DNA of 64,000 nucleotides from Bacillus sp. DNRA2 (GTDB lineage: Bacteria > Bacillota > Bacilli > Bacillales > Cytobacillaceae). The position numbers and the translations under genes are program-made. Positions within the stretch are counted from its first letter, which is position 1. Every line of letters starts with the position of its first letter. A model generated the notes under the pieces. It worked only from the letters and a program-made list of their open reading frames with translations. It ran no database searches and was not told where the DNA came from. Location of the stretch: contig NZ_JABAIT010000014.1 in assembly GCF_012843265.1 (NCBI RefSeq), positions 1 to 64,000 of the forward strand, given 5' to 3'. Of this stretch, positions 41,500 to 50,609 are shown piece after piece.

Positions 41500-43074
41500 C
41501 TAATCTTTCCGTTTTAGATTCTTTGGTTGCAGCATCTTTGGCCGACTCTGCATCATGAATAGCGGCATACGAACCAAAAAATCTTTCCAATCGCTGAGGC
41601 GATATGGAGCAGGAGGACTAACATATGGAATTCCAAAACTCTTCAGCCTTACTAAATAACTGCCAAGGAAAAGCATAAATAATATGATTCCATACAATCC
41701 CAATAAAGCAGCGCTAAACATGGCGATAAATCTAAGAAAACGCAACGAAATTCCAACGCTATATTGTGGAATCGCAAAAGAGGCAATAGCTGTTATCGCC
41801 ACAACGATTACCATAATAGGGCTGACAATCCCTGCCTGAACAGCAGCCTCCCCAATCACAAGCCCACCAACAATGCCGATTGCTGGACCAATTGGCCTCG
41901 GTAAGCGAAGACCGGCTTCTCGTAATATTTCGACGGAAATTTCCATAATCAACGCTTCAATAATGGCAGGGAACGGAACACCTTCCCGTGACCCGGCAAT
42001 AGACATCACTAACTTAGTCGGAATCAATCCTGGGTGAAATGAAATAAAAGCAATATACATCGCAGGAGCTAATAATGAAATAAACGCTGCAAAAAAACGC
42101 AACAGACGAATAAGGGTCCCGGGGATCCAACGTTCATAATAATCTTCGGGAGATTGCAATAGCATGCTTAATGTCACCGGGACGATTAACGCAAAAGGTG
42201 TCCCGTCTAACAAGATGGCTACTCGACCTTCCATCAATGCCCCCATAACACGGTCAGGTCGCTCGGTATTCTGTATTTGTGGAAATGGACTGAGATAGTT
42301 ATCTTCAATGAGTTGCTCAATGTAGCCAGATTCCGGTACATAATCAATATTGATTCTCTGAATTCTATTTTTTACTTCTTCCACTATTTCCGGGTTTGCA
42401 ATTCCCTCAACATAGGCAATAACCAGCTCTTTTTTTGAAGTCTTTCCAACTTGGAATTTGGTTAAGAACAAATCGCTCGTTTCACCGAGTCCCCTTAAAA
42501 TAGCAGTATTGTCGCTTAAGGATTCCGTAAATCCGACTCTTGGTCCTCTCACTAAAGCCTCGGAACTGGGTTCTTCCAACGCACGTTTCATACCTTTTGC
42601 TGTACCAATAATCATGATATCCGATTCACCAGCTAATAAAAGTGCCGCCCAGCCAGTCAATACTTTAGACACCAAATCACTTATATTTTGAATCTCTTTT
42701 ATCTCACTAGCGGGAAGGAGCTTATTTATTATAAAATCGAGAGATATCCTGCCAGCTTCAATATTGGCTTCCTTGCTGTGTTGTTCAGAAAAATCAGTCA
42801 TCAGTGATTTCATAATATGCTTTTCGATAACGTCCTTATCGGACAAGCCATCCACATAAATCAACATGGCCGGGACCTCGGTTGCTCCCAAGTAAAAATA
42901 GCGAAAATGCACGTCCGAATGTGGACTTAATTGTTGTTTAATCCGTTCCGAATCGGTATGAAAATCGCCAGTGAAACCATCCATCGTTTCTTCATGTACC
43001 TTGCTATGATTTTTTGTGTGATTTTCATTGGCTTGATTTTCTCCATTTCCATTTTTCCATTTCCAAGATTTCAT
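41500..43074 (-). CDS. Germinant receptor subunit A
   Basis: The 524-residue product is a GerA-family protein: an Asn/Lys/His-rich N-terminal tail, a soluble domain (SDVHFRYFYLGATEVPAMLIYVDGLSDKDVI, LPASEIKEI), then the conserved PERPDRVMGALMEGRVAILLDGTPF-type region and five membrane segments. GerA subunits form a pentameric ion channel that opens on germinant binding. The start at 43074 (MKSWKWKN) fits the family; the open frame to 43191 overlaps the small upstream gene. Ribosome site weak, suggesting coupling to that gene. Confidence 0.92.
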   Translation of the reverse strand: MKSWKWKNGNGENQANENHTKNHSKVHEETMDGFTGDFHTDSERIKQQLSPHSDVHFRYFYLGATEVPAMLIYVDGLSDKDVIEKHIMKSLMTDFSEQHSKEANIEAGRISLDFIINKLLPASEIKEIQNISDLVSKVLTGWAALLLAGESDIMIIGTAKGMKRALEEPSSEALVRGPRVGFTESLSDNTAILRGLGETSDLFLTKFQVGKTSKKELVIAYVEGIANPEIVEEVKNRIQRINIDYVPESGYIEQLIEDNYLSPFPQIQNTERPDRVMGALMEGRVAILLDGTPFALIVPVTLSMLLQSPEDYYERWIPGTLIRLLRFFAAFISLLAPAMYIAFISFHPGLIPTKLVMSIAGSREGVPFPAIIEALIMEISVEILREAGLRLPRPIGPAIGIVGGLVIGEAAVQAGIVSPIMVIVVAITAIASFAIPQYSVGISLRFLRFIAMFSAALLGLYGIILFMLFLGSYLVRLKSFGIPYVSPPAPYRLSDWKDFLVRMPLFMMQSRPKMLQPKNLKRKD

Positions 43075-43078
43075 CTTT

Positions 43079-43204
43079 TCACTCTTTCTCAGAATTCTGA
43101 ATGCTACTAAATATACTTGAACATAAATACGGAATAAAAAATACAATAAATGCTTGGACAAACACTGTCCAGTTTGGAAAATAGCGAACAATAGTTTCCA
43201 TCAT
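43079..43204 (-). CDS. 41-residue membrane peptide at the head of the ger operon
   Basis: An ORF reading MMETIVRYFPNWTVFVQAFI, then VFFIPYLCSSIFSS and IQNSEKE starts after GGGGATGAGTAGT. It ends four bases before the GerA start, in a different frame. It has a single membrane helix with an amphipathic start. The spacing to gerA implies translational coupling. Accessory small subunits of germinant receptors are known (two-span D subunits), and this may be a shorter analogue, which is inference. Confidence 0.6.
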   Translation of the reverse strand: MMETIVRYFPNWTVFVQAFIVFFIPYLCSSIFSSIQNSEKE

Positions 43205-43385
43205 ACTACTCATCCCCAAATTAAATTGACTGTAGGTTAACAACCCTATATTTTCCAAAATTTAATTTTATATGAGCAGTTTGTTAAATTAACTTTTCAA
43301 CTCATTCAAATAATCCTTTGAGTATGATTTAAATTCTAATTTTGATATAATAATTTTGATTAATACTATTCGGGGGTTATTTATA

Positions 43386-43958
43386 GTGAAAAAGATTCTT
43401 GTGTTTACACTTCTGTTCTATCTAACATTGATTCAATCCGCCTACGCACATACTGGATTAGAAAATTCTTCACCTCAAAATGGAGAAGTAATCAAGCAAG
43501 AATTGAAGCAAATTACCTTGACGTTTGAGACGAAGGTAGAACAAGGCAGTACATTAGAACTCCAAAATTCTACTGGGGAGCCTGTACTAGTTGAAAACAT
43601 CGCCTTATCAGAAAATGAAATGGTTGGAAGTTTAAAAGATCCGTTAAAAAATGGGGAATACATAGTCAATTGGAATATCATTGGAGCAGATGGTCACCCA
43701 ATCGAAGGACAATATACTTTTTCTGTTGATGTCCCTGTAACTGAAGTACCGACTCCTGCAGAAGATCAGGTTGAATCAGCAGATGAAGCACAACCCCAAT
43801 CAACAGTGGAAAAGAAAAAAACAGACACGGTAAACGAAACAGCTACTGAAGACGTTCAACAAAACAAACTTCCCTCCTATATAGTTCCGGTCATCATAGT
43901 GATATTAGCCATCGTTGTTGTCGGAAGTTTCTTATTTATGATGAAAAGGAAAAAATAG
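43386..43958 (+). CDS. CopC-domain copper-binding protein
   Basis: The 190-residue product has a signal peptide (FTLLFYLTLIQSAYA) and a CopC domain beginning at the mature N-terminal His: HTGLENSSPQNGEVI, LTFETKVEQGS, IGADGHPIEGQYTFSV. The first His and DGHP supply copper ligands. A Thr/Glu-rich linker and a C-terminal membrane helix follow. A GTG start at 43386 with GGGGG upstream is preferred over an ATG at 43356. The CopD gene begins four bases after its stop. Confidence 0.82.
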   Translation: MKKILVFTLLFYLTLIQSAYAHTGLENSSPQNGEVIKQELKQITLTFETKVEQGSTLELQNSTGEPVLVENIALSENEMVGSLKDPLKNGEYIVNWNIIGADGHPIEGQYTFSVDVPVTEVPTPAEDQVESADEAQPQSTVEKKKTDTVNETATEDVQQNKLPSYIVPVIIVILAIVVVGSFLFMMKRKK

Positions 43959-43961
43959 CAG

Positions 43962-45050
43962 ATGACTTTCGTGGAAACGATTACTCAAGCAATCATCTAT
44001 CTTTGTTTTGCAATTCTTCTAGGGAGCTTTATTTTAGCTCTCGTACCACAAGTAAATAAACCTACAATCTCAATCCCAAAAGGCGCTTTGATGACAGCCA
44101 CCGGGGGCATTGCCCTCTTATCTTTTATCCCGGTTTTCCAATTGATTTTATATCTTTCTCCGGGTATCGGTTATCTTCAAACTATGCAATCCGTTTTATT
44201 TACGTTTGAAGTTGGGAAAGCATGGCTCTTCACTTTCATCATAGCGACTATCTTATTTATTTTTATCGTTTGGTTTGATTATCGGAAAAATAAATCCTAT
44301 GCTTACATTGGAATTGCTATCGTTTTTATTTTAATTTTAGGATTAGCCTGGTCCAGTCATGCCAGTTCCTTAGACAAAGTTGTAGGATTTATCAGTCATA
44401 CAGCCCATTTTACCGCTGTTAGTATCTGGGTAGGAATCCTTTTTGTTGTGAGTTGGTTCGCAAAAGATTACTCGAATTGGGAAAGCTTTTTAAAATGGTT
44501 CTCACCAACGGCAATGTTTTGCCTCGTAGGTACCATCATTTCTGGATTCATTCTGATGAGCTTTGTGGTGGAATTCAAAGATTATACTAATTCTTGGATG
44601 CTTCCGTATGGACAAACTTTATTGATTAAACATTTATTGATGATTCCATTACTTGTATATGCCCTAATCAATAGCATTATTTTAAAAAAGAAATTATCAA
44701 ATCAACTCTTTAACCCTTTACCTTGGGCGAGAATGGAAAGTATCATCGTTTTGCTAATTTTTTCGGCAACAGCGGCCTTAGGACAGCAATCGCCTCCGCA
44801 TGAAACGCTCTTAACAGAAGAAGAGATTTCAAGTTTATTTACCATGTTTTATCAGGGGCAATTTCAGCCAGGGATGACAGTCAATTTAATGCTGAATGCG
44901 ACCAGTATCGCTTTGTGCGGTTTAGCTCTCCTTTTCATCGCCTTAATGATGCTTTCTTTTATAAAAAAAGCGCCTGTAATCCTATCGATTTTGATGAGTG
45001 TACTATTGGTTCTCTGCTTATATTTATCAATAATGCTCGGTATTCAATAA
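43962..45050 (+). CDS. CopD-family membrane protein
   Basis: The 362-residue product has eight to nine membrane segments. It includes the CopD core (AWSSHASSLDKVVGFISHTAHFTAVSIWVGILFVVSWF) with conserved His residues and LLIKHLLMIPLLVYALIN. With CopC it is thought to take copper across the membrane, as in YcnJ where both parts are fused. The CopC and CopD genes are tightly linked and cotranscribed. Confidence 0.82.
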   Translation: MTFVETITQAIIYLCFAILLGSFILALVPQVNKPTISIPKGALMTATGGIALLSFIPVFQLILYLSPGIGYLQTMQSVLFTFEVGKAWLFTFIIATILFIFIVWFDYRKNKSYAYIGIAIVFILILGLAWSSHASSLDKVVGFISHTAHFTAVSIWVGILFVVSWFAKDYSNWESFLKWFSPTAMFCLVGTIISGFILMSFVVEFKDYTNSWMLPYGQTLLIKHLLMIPLLVYALINSIILKKKLSNQLFNPLPWARMESIIVLLIFSATAALGQQSPPHETLLTEEEISSLFTMFYQGQFQPGMTVNLMLNATSIALCGLALLFIALMMLSFIKKAPVILSILMSVLLVLCLYLSIMLGIQ

Positions 45051-45071
45051 GTTTTCTAACAGATTTCGCCA

Positions 45072-45119
45072 TAAAAATACACTTGAAACACCATAACGCG
45101 GCAGCTCAAGTGTATTTTT
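45072..45119. terminator. Bidirectional terminator between the CopD gene and mntH
   Basis: AAAAATACACTTGA and TCAAGTGTATTTTT form a 14-bp stem with A/T tails on both sides. Confidence 0.8.
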
Positions 45120-45125
45120 AATCTT

Positions 45126-46421
45126 TTATCTAAAAAACGTTTGAACTAGCAGAAATATATTTAAAGTAATAATCAAGCTTGCAATAACCCATGCCGTTGC
45201 GGTGGTAATTGTCTTATTCACCAAAGACTTCATAATTTTGGGGTCGCTCGTAAACATGATTAAAGGGACTAATGCAAATGCAATCCCAAACGATAGAATC
45301 ACTTGACTTACTACAAGAGCTTTTGTTGGATTTATCCCCAATAAAATTATCGCAAGTGGTGGAATCATTGTAATAAATCGTCTCAAGTAAAGTGGAATTC
45401 TCCGCTTGAGATACCCCTGCATGATGACATCTCCTGACATCGTACCAACGGATGAACTGGATAGTCCTGCAAACAACAAACCTACCCCAAATAGGATAGC
45501 AGCAGAAGAACCTAGTAAATGATTAAATTGTTGATAAGCAACATCAAGCTCTTCTACATTAATGCCTGCGTTATGAAATAAGGCCGACGCTACAATGACC
45601 ATACTGGCGTTGATGCCACCAGCAATAATCATCGCAATAATGACATCAACCAGTTCAAATTTAAATATCCTTTTGCGTTCTATGTCATTTGTTCCGACAA
45701 TTCGCTTTTGTGTCAGAGCAGAGTGTAAATAAATCGCATGTGGCATAACGGTTGCCCCAAGCATTCCTGCTGATAATAATACACTATCTACCCCTTGAAA
45801 CTTTGGTATAAAAAAGCCCGCTATTATAGGACTTACTTCTGGCTTGGCATAAAATACCTGTACTCCAAAAGCAATGACGACGATAAAAATCATCCCAGTA
45901 ATGATGGCTTCTAACGGACGAACGCCTCGACGTTGTAATTCTAAAATCGCAAAAGATCCGATCGCTGCAATGAGTGCTGCTAAGATCATCGGGATTTTAA
46001 AGATTAAATATAGCCCTAAAGCAGCCCCAATAAATTCTGCAAGATCAGTTGCCATTACTACCAGTTCAGCTTGAATCCATAATAGAATCGTGGCTTTTTT
46101 AGAAAATTGATCACGACAGATCTCTGGGAGATTCTTTCCTGTAGCAATTCCTAACTTTGCTGACATCGTTTGAATCAGTACAGCCATAAGGTTAGAAACT
46201 AATATGACCCATAGTAAGGAATAACCGTATTTTGATCCAGCAGCAATATTCGTAGCGTAATTACCTGGGTCAATATAGGCGACAGCAGCAATAAAGGCCG
46301 GTCCTAAAAAAGGTAATACGCTTTTAATTCCCCTTGTTTTTCCAGTTAAGGATGAAGTGGCATGGTTTTGCAATGCCTGGTCATTACTTTTAATTAATTG
46401 GGAAGATGTACGAACTTCCAT
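45126..46421 (-). CDS. mntH: Nramp-type manganese importer
   Basis: The 431-residue product has eleven membrane segments and the Nramp metal-site motifs AYIDPGNYATNIAAGSKYGYSLLWV (TM1) and GATVMPHAIYLHSAL (TM6). It imports Mn(II) with protons. The gene stands alone behind a consensus promoter. A sequence close to the MntR box lies just below that promoter. AGGTATCATTCT precedes the start. Confidence 0.92.
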   Translation of the reverse strand: MEVRTSSQLIKSNDQALQNHATSSLTGKTRGIKSVLPFLGPAFIAAVAYIDPGNYATNIAAGSKYGYSLLWVILVSNLMAVLIQTMSAKLGIATGKNLPEICRDQFSKKATILLWIQAELVVMATDLAEFIGAALGLYLIFKIPMILAALIAAIGSFAILELQRRGVRPLEAIITGMIFIVVIAFGVQVFYAKPEVSPIIAGFFIPKFQGVDSVLLSAGMLGATVMPHAIYLHSALTQKRIVGTNDIERKRIFKFELVDVIIAMIIAGGINASMVIVASALFHNAGINVEELDVAYQQFNHLLGSSAAILFGVGLLFAGLSSSSVGTMSGDVIMQGYLKRRIPLYLRRFITMIPPLAIILLGINPTKALVVSQVILSFGIAFALVPLIMFTSDPKIMKSLVNKTITTATAWVIASLIITLNIFLLVQTFFR

Positions 46422-46471
46422 AGAATGATACCTCCAAAAAATATTAATCCATCTTTCCCATGCGACAAAAT

Positions 46472-46533
46472 GTTTCCTTAAGACAACTTTTTAAGCTATA
46501 CGATTATTATATGCGCAGTTTGTAAAATGTCAA
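46472..46533 (-). promoter_or_regulatory. mntH promoter with MntR-like box
   Basis: On the minus strand TTGACA (46528-46533), a 16-base spacer and TATAAT (46506-46511). GTTGTCTTAAGGAAAC (46472-46487), near the TTTGCCTTAAGGAAAC-type MntR site as I recall it, lies at about +12 to +27. The rest of 46422-46730 holds no gene. Confidence 0.6.
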
Positions 46534-46609
46534 AGTATTTGATTTCCTTTCCATTCTTAATTCCATGGGGATTTAAGTTCGGTGGAACTCAACCCTTAAA
46601 ATAAAAACA

Positions 46610-46651
46610 AGCAAGGCACCCTACGGAATTAGAACATAGGGAACCTTGCTT
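46610..46651 (-). terminator. Terminator of the CPBP gene
   Basis: AAGCAAGG/CCTTGCTT and CCCTA/TAGGG pair. On the minus strand TTGTTTTTATTTT follows, about 80 bases after the CPBP stop. Confidence 0.65.
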
Positions 46652-46730
46652 TATTCATCATGAAAAATTATAGTATTTCAATTCTACGATTCATGTTTTC
46701 GTGTATTCTAAAGAAAATATCTCATAGGAA

Positions 46731-47558
46731 TTAGGGTAAAATTCTTAAATGGTGATGCTTCGTATCGCTATCATGAGAGGATCGTAAATACCCTCCCAGT
46801 AATATTAATGAAGCGACCAGGTAAAGTGCTGTAAATACCACAAAGAAATAAGTATCATCCGGACAGAAAACCATCGACAAATTAAAACAGAAGTGAACCC
46901 AGAAGGCATAAAAAAGGTTATCGGACTTCTTCATGATAACTGCCATGATAAAGGTCAATGCTGTCAGAAGTACTAAATTTTCAATGATATAAAGAAGCAG
47001 CGACCATCCGCTGTAATCGGTTGAGACAAACCAAAGTGGCGCGTGCCAGAACGCCCAGATAACACCCAAGGTAATGTTTCCTCTAATGAATCCGAATCGC
47101 TCCTCTAATTCCGGACGTAAGTAACCACGCCAGCCCGATTCCTCACCGGAAGCTCCCTGTAAAAGCGTAAACAACAGGGCACTCGGCAGTATGGACGAAT
47201 CAAAGATAAGCTGCTCGTTGATGGACGTATTTTGGGTTGCAGCTATAATTAACGCCGATAATATGAGAACGCCTGATGCGATGACAAATACAAATAAAAT
47301 CTGGCCAATATGTAATTTTTCTTTGAAAGCCTTTTGATAAAATTCCTTTATAGTTAGACCGGGCTTGAGATTTTTCAACATAACAAGAAGTACAATCGTC
47401 GGAGACCAGCTGCATATTACAACAACCCATTGCATCGCCGTAGGCGTACCATGTAGTACCTGTGATACCAGCCCGCCAAGTCCTAAGACCATTACCCAAA
47501 ACAACAAGTATGCATTGATCACATACTTCCACATTACATTTAACCTTTTCCCTTTCAT
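46731..47558 (-). CDS. CPBP-family intramembrane metalloprotease
   Basis: The 275-residue product has seven or eight membrane segments and the CAAX/CPBP motifs: [20 protein letters not shown] (EE-x3-R, catalytic Glu), FWHAPLWF (His) and HFCFNLSM (His/Asn). Such proteins process prenylated or bacteriocin-like peptides or protect against them. AGAAAGGGCG precedes the start. It is monocistronic. Confidence 0.82.
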   Translation of the reverse strand: MKGKRLNVMWKYVINAYLLFWVMVLGLGGLVSQVLHGTPTAMQWVVVICSWSPTIVLLVMLKNLKPGLTIKEFYQKAFKEKLHIGQILFVFVIASGVLILSALIIAATQNTSINEQLIFDSSILPSALLFTLLQGASGEESGWRGYLRPELEERFGFIRGNITLGVIWAFWHAPLWFVSTDYSGWSLLLYIIENLVLLTALTFIMAVIMKKSDNLFYAFWVHFCFNLSMVFCPDDTYFFVVFTALYLVASLILLGGYLRSSHDSDTKHHHLRILP

Positions 47559-47646
47559 GATACTTCGCCCTTTCTTTTCATTAAATAAAAATCATCGGGA
47601 GAATAGAATCTTGATAAAACCATTTTACTACTTATGGAATTCATAG

Positions 47647-47716
47647 GCGAAAAAAATCCGCTTATATTTAAGGAAATATGATTATTTCCCAATATAAACG
47701 GAATTTGTCCGGCTAT
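47647..47716. repeat. Two CGGA-TCCG-type palindromes
   Basis: GCGAAAAAAATCCGCTTA and TAAACGGAATTTGTCCGGCTA lie about 48 bases apart, members of the same family as the arrays at 24517 and 62553. Confidence 0.5.
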
Positions 47717-47763
47717 TTTTCAATCAAAGTGAATTTTCTTTCCTGATGATGAGTGTACGTTAA

Positions 47764-49893
47764 TTATTCTTTAACTCTCAATAATCGCAGACTATTAAGC
47801 GTAACAATTAGCGTCGCACCCATATCAGCAAAAATCGCGATCCATAAGGTTAACCAACCTGGGACAACTAAGAGCAGCGCTAAAATTTTTATTGCTAACG
47901 AGAAAGTTATATTTTGCTTAATAATCGCTAATGCTCGACGGCTTAATTTGATCGTATACGGCAACTTTCCTAAATCATCGGACATCAGCGCAATGTCTGC
48001 CGTTTCTAAGGCCGTGTCTGTTCCGGCACCACCCATGGCAACCCCAACCGTTGCTGCAGCAAGAGCCGGTGCATCATTCACACCATCGCCGACCATCGCC
48101 ACACTGTGATGCTTTGCTCGGAGCTCTTTGATAAAATTCAACTTATCTTCTGGTAATAAATCAGCTTTAATCTCTGAAACTCCGACCTCATGACCAATGG
48201 CTTCAGCAGTACGCTGATTATCTCCAGTCAGCATCACCGTTTTTTCGATTCCAACTTGGTGAAGTTTTCGGATTACTTCTTTGGAAGTTTCTCTGATTTC
48301 GTCAGCAACGGCAATGAATGCGAGGATTTCCTGTTCCGTACCAAGAACCATCACCGTTTTCCCTTGTGCTTGAAGCGTTGCAATTTGCTCCACTTTCTCG
48401 TTTGAAAAATGATTCGGGAGGATTTCTTTAAACAGATTTGGACTACCAACATAATACCATTCATGGTTCACTCTGGCTTTTACACCTTTGCCGGTAATCG
48501 ATTGAAAATCTTCTACTATTACATTTTTAAAAGGAAGAGCATGCTCTTCTGCCTTGCGGATAATGGCTGACGCAAGCGGATGCTGCGACCCATTCTCAAT
48601 GGCAGCGGTAATGGTCAGGTATTCCGCTTCATTTCCACTAAACGTGATAATATCAGTAACAGCAGGTACACCTTTTGTTAAGGTTCCTGTTTTATCAAAA
48701 GCAATGACCTTTAATGCTCCTGCCTCTTCTAAGTGAATACCACCCTTAATTAATACCCCATTTCTGGCTGCGTTCCCAATTGCCGTAACGACCGCCACCG
48801 GCGTTGACACAACAAGGGCGCACGGACAACCAACAACTAACACGGCTAAACCTTGATAAATCCAATCGCTCCAATCCCCTCCAAATAACAATGGTGGGAT
48901 GATGGCGATTAAAAATGCAAAAACAATGATAACCGGAGTATAGTATTTGGCAAATTTATCGACGAACGCCTGTGACGGTGCTCGTTCCGCTTGAGCTTTT
49001 TCGACAAGATGAATGATTTTGGCTATGGTTGTATCATCTGCCAGTTTTGTAACTTTAACTTCAAGCAAGCCTTCTTCATTCAGCGTTCCCGCAAATACTT
49101 CATCCTCAATCGTTTTGGCGACCGGTACACTTTCCCCTGTAATCGCAGCCTGATTTATCGATGATGTCCCTTTTACAACAACCCCATCCATAGCCAACTT
49201 TTGTCCAGGCTTCACAATCATGATATCGCCAATTTGAATATCTTCAACTGGGATCAGCATCTCTTGTTGACCACGCCTGATTAAGGCATCTTTCGGAGCG
49301 ATATCCATTAATGAGTGGATCGATTTACGTGCTTTATCCATGGAGTAAGATTCCAAAGCTTCACTTATTGCAAATAAAATTACAACAGTGGCTCCTTCAC
49401 CCCATTCCCCAATCACAGCGGCACCAATAACGGCGATCGTCATTAACGTTTTCATATCAAATTGGAAACTGAATAAGTTTTTGAATCCCGCACTAAAAAG
49501 TCGATATCCACCAACTAAGATTGACATCCCGTAGGCTAAAATAGAAGAAATACTATCTTCCCCATTTAATTGTCCACTTAACCATCCGATTAACAGAAAC
49601 ACGAACGAGGCGATTACTGTAGAATGTTTCTTCAAAAATGGTTCTTTTGTCTCTTCAAATCGCTGTTTTTCAGGAATCACTTTTATATTTTCAAATGCTC
49701 CTGCTTTTTCAATTTCTGCTATTGTTGTATCTCCATAAACCGTAAGCTTCGCAGCTCCAAAGTTAACACTTGCATTAGAAACACCATCCAGGTGCTTTAC
49801 GTTCGTTTCGAACTTTTTGGCGCAGCTAGCTCAGGAAAAGCCTTGAACACGGTATACCGCTTTATTCAAAGCTTGCTCTAAACCGTCACTCAT
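47764..49893 (-). CDS. cadA: CadA-type P1B ATPase with in-frame TGA in its metal-binding motif (probable selenoprotein)
   Basis: Read through TGA (49833-49831), the frame is 709 residues. It has an N-terminal heavy-metal domain ([39 protein letters not shown]), then a P-type ATPase: [25 protein letters not shown] (metal site), [10 protein letters not shown] (phospho-Asp), [12 protein letters not shown] and [11 protein letters not shown]. The TGA replaces the first Cys of CxxC in the metal-binding domain; both sides are conserved with CadA. CTGGAGGTGAAAGTGG gives a strong start. The start overlaps the cadC stop by eight bases. Callers would begin the gene at 49680 and miss 71 residues. It exports Cd, Zn or Pb. 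Confidence 0.85.
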
Positions 49894-50254
49894 CCACTTT
49901 CACCTCCAGTTGATGGGCGAAAGCAATTTGAATTAACTGTCTAACATGCTCATCGTCTAATGAATAATAAACCAATTTACCCTCTTTACGATATTTCGCT
50001 AATCCAAGGCTGCGTAACAATCTTAAATGATGCGAAGCCGTTGCCGTTGTTGCCCCAACAATATTGGCTACATCACATACACATAACTCATCTTCTTCGC
50101 TTAACGCAAGGGCGATTTTAATTCTAGTGTCATCGGATAACGCCTTAAATATTTGTGAAACAGCAAGCGTGTTTGTTGAGTTAATGACTTCCCTTACCCG
50201 TTTTACTTTTACACCATCCACACAAGTAACTTCGCAAACATCATCATGCTTCAT
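49886..50254 (-). CDS. cadC: CadC metal-sensing repressor (ArsR/SmtB family)
   Basis: The 122-residue product has DVCEVTC (Cys7, Cys11) and ELCVCDV (Cys58, Cys60), the same numbering as the four Cd/Pb ligands described for pI258 CadC. ATTATASHHLRLLRSLGLAKYRKEG is the DNA-reading helix and wing. It represses cadCA until metal binds. It overlaps cadA by eight bases. The N-terminal tail and metal site are complete. Confidence 0.92.
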   Translation of the reverse strand: MKHDDVCEVTCVDGVKVKRVREVINSTNTLAVSQIFKALSDDTRIKIALALSEEDELCVCDVANIVGATTATASHHLRLLRSLGLAKYRKEGKLVYYSLDDEHVRQLIQIAFAHQLEVKVDE

Positions 50255-50293
50255 CGGATAAGCACCCCTTATTCAAACGTCTATTTGATTATT

Positions 50294-50334
50294 AGTATAT
50301 GTTTATTTTTCAGAATGGTCAAATGAATATTTGA
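50294..50334 (-). promoter_or_regulatory. cadCA promoter with CadC operator
   Basis: On the minus strand TTGACC (50317-50322), a 17-base spacer and TATACT (50294-50299). The palindrome TCAAAT-N4-ATTTGA (50319-50334), typical of cad operators, overlaps the -35. Confidence 0.7.
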
Positions 50335-50403
50335 ATGTTGGGGGATCAGGATGGGACACAGAATACCTTATTTCGTTAAAATGGCCAGTTTTTGGGCTGT
50401 AGT

Positions 50404-50528
50404 GGACACCAGGGCCCTTATTTTAGCAAAAATACAACTCTGACACGGTTACATAAGCAAATAACGTACCCTATGTCCGCAAAAATTCAAAATTTTATAT
50501 TTTAATGAAAATAAGGTCCCTGGTGTCC
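50404..50528. repeat. 125-base inverted-repeat element
   Basis: A 21-base arm starting GGACACCAGGGCC (50404-50424) is repeated inverted at 50508-50528 with one mismatch. The core holds CCTATGTCCGCAA. No ORF. It is related to 19311-19490. The flanks (50335-50403 and 50529-50550) are also gene-free. Confidence 0.65.
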
Positions 50529-50550
50529 CCAAAGAATAAGTGCATGGTTC

Positions 50551-50597
50551 AAAAAAACCAAGCTAGCCAATTTTGATCTTTGGCACGCTTGGTTTTA
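50551..50597 (-). terminator. Terminator of the histidine kinase gene
   Basis: On the minus strand AACCAAGC, GCCAA and TTGGC, GCTTGGTT pair, followed by a TTTTTT run. Confidence 0.75.
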
Positions 50598-50609
50598 AGT
50601 GATAAAACA

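Noticed and set aside
43205-43300. Sigma-G promoter of the ger operon
   Set aside because: CATATAA with TGAAAA upstream is suggestive, but the spacing (19) is off and the -35 match is poor. Not reported as a feature.
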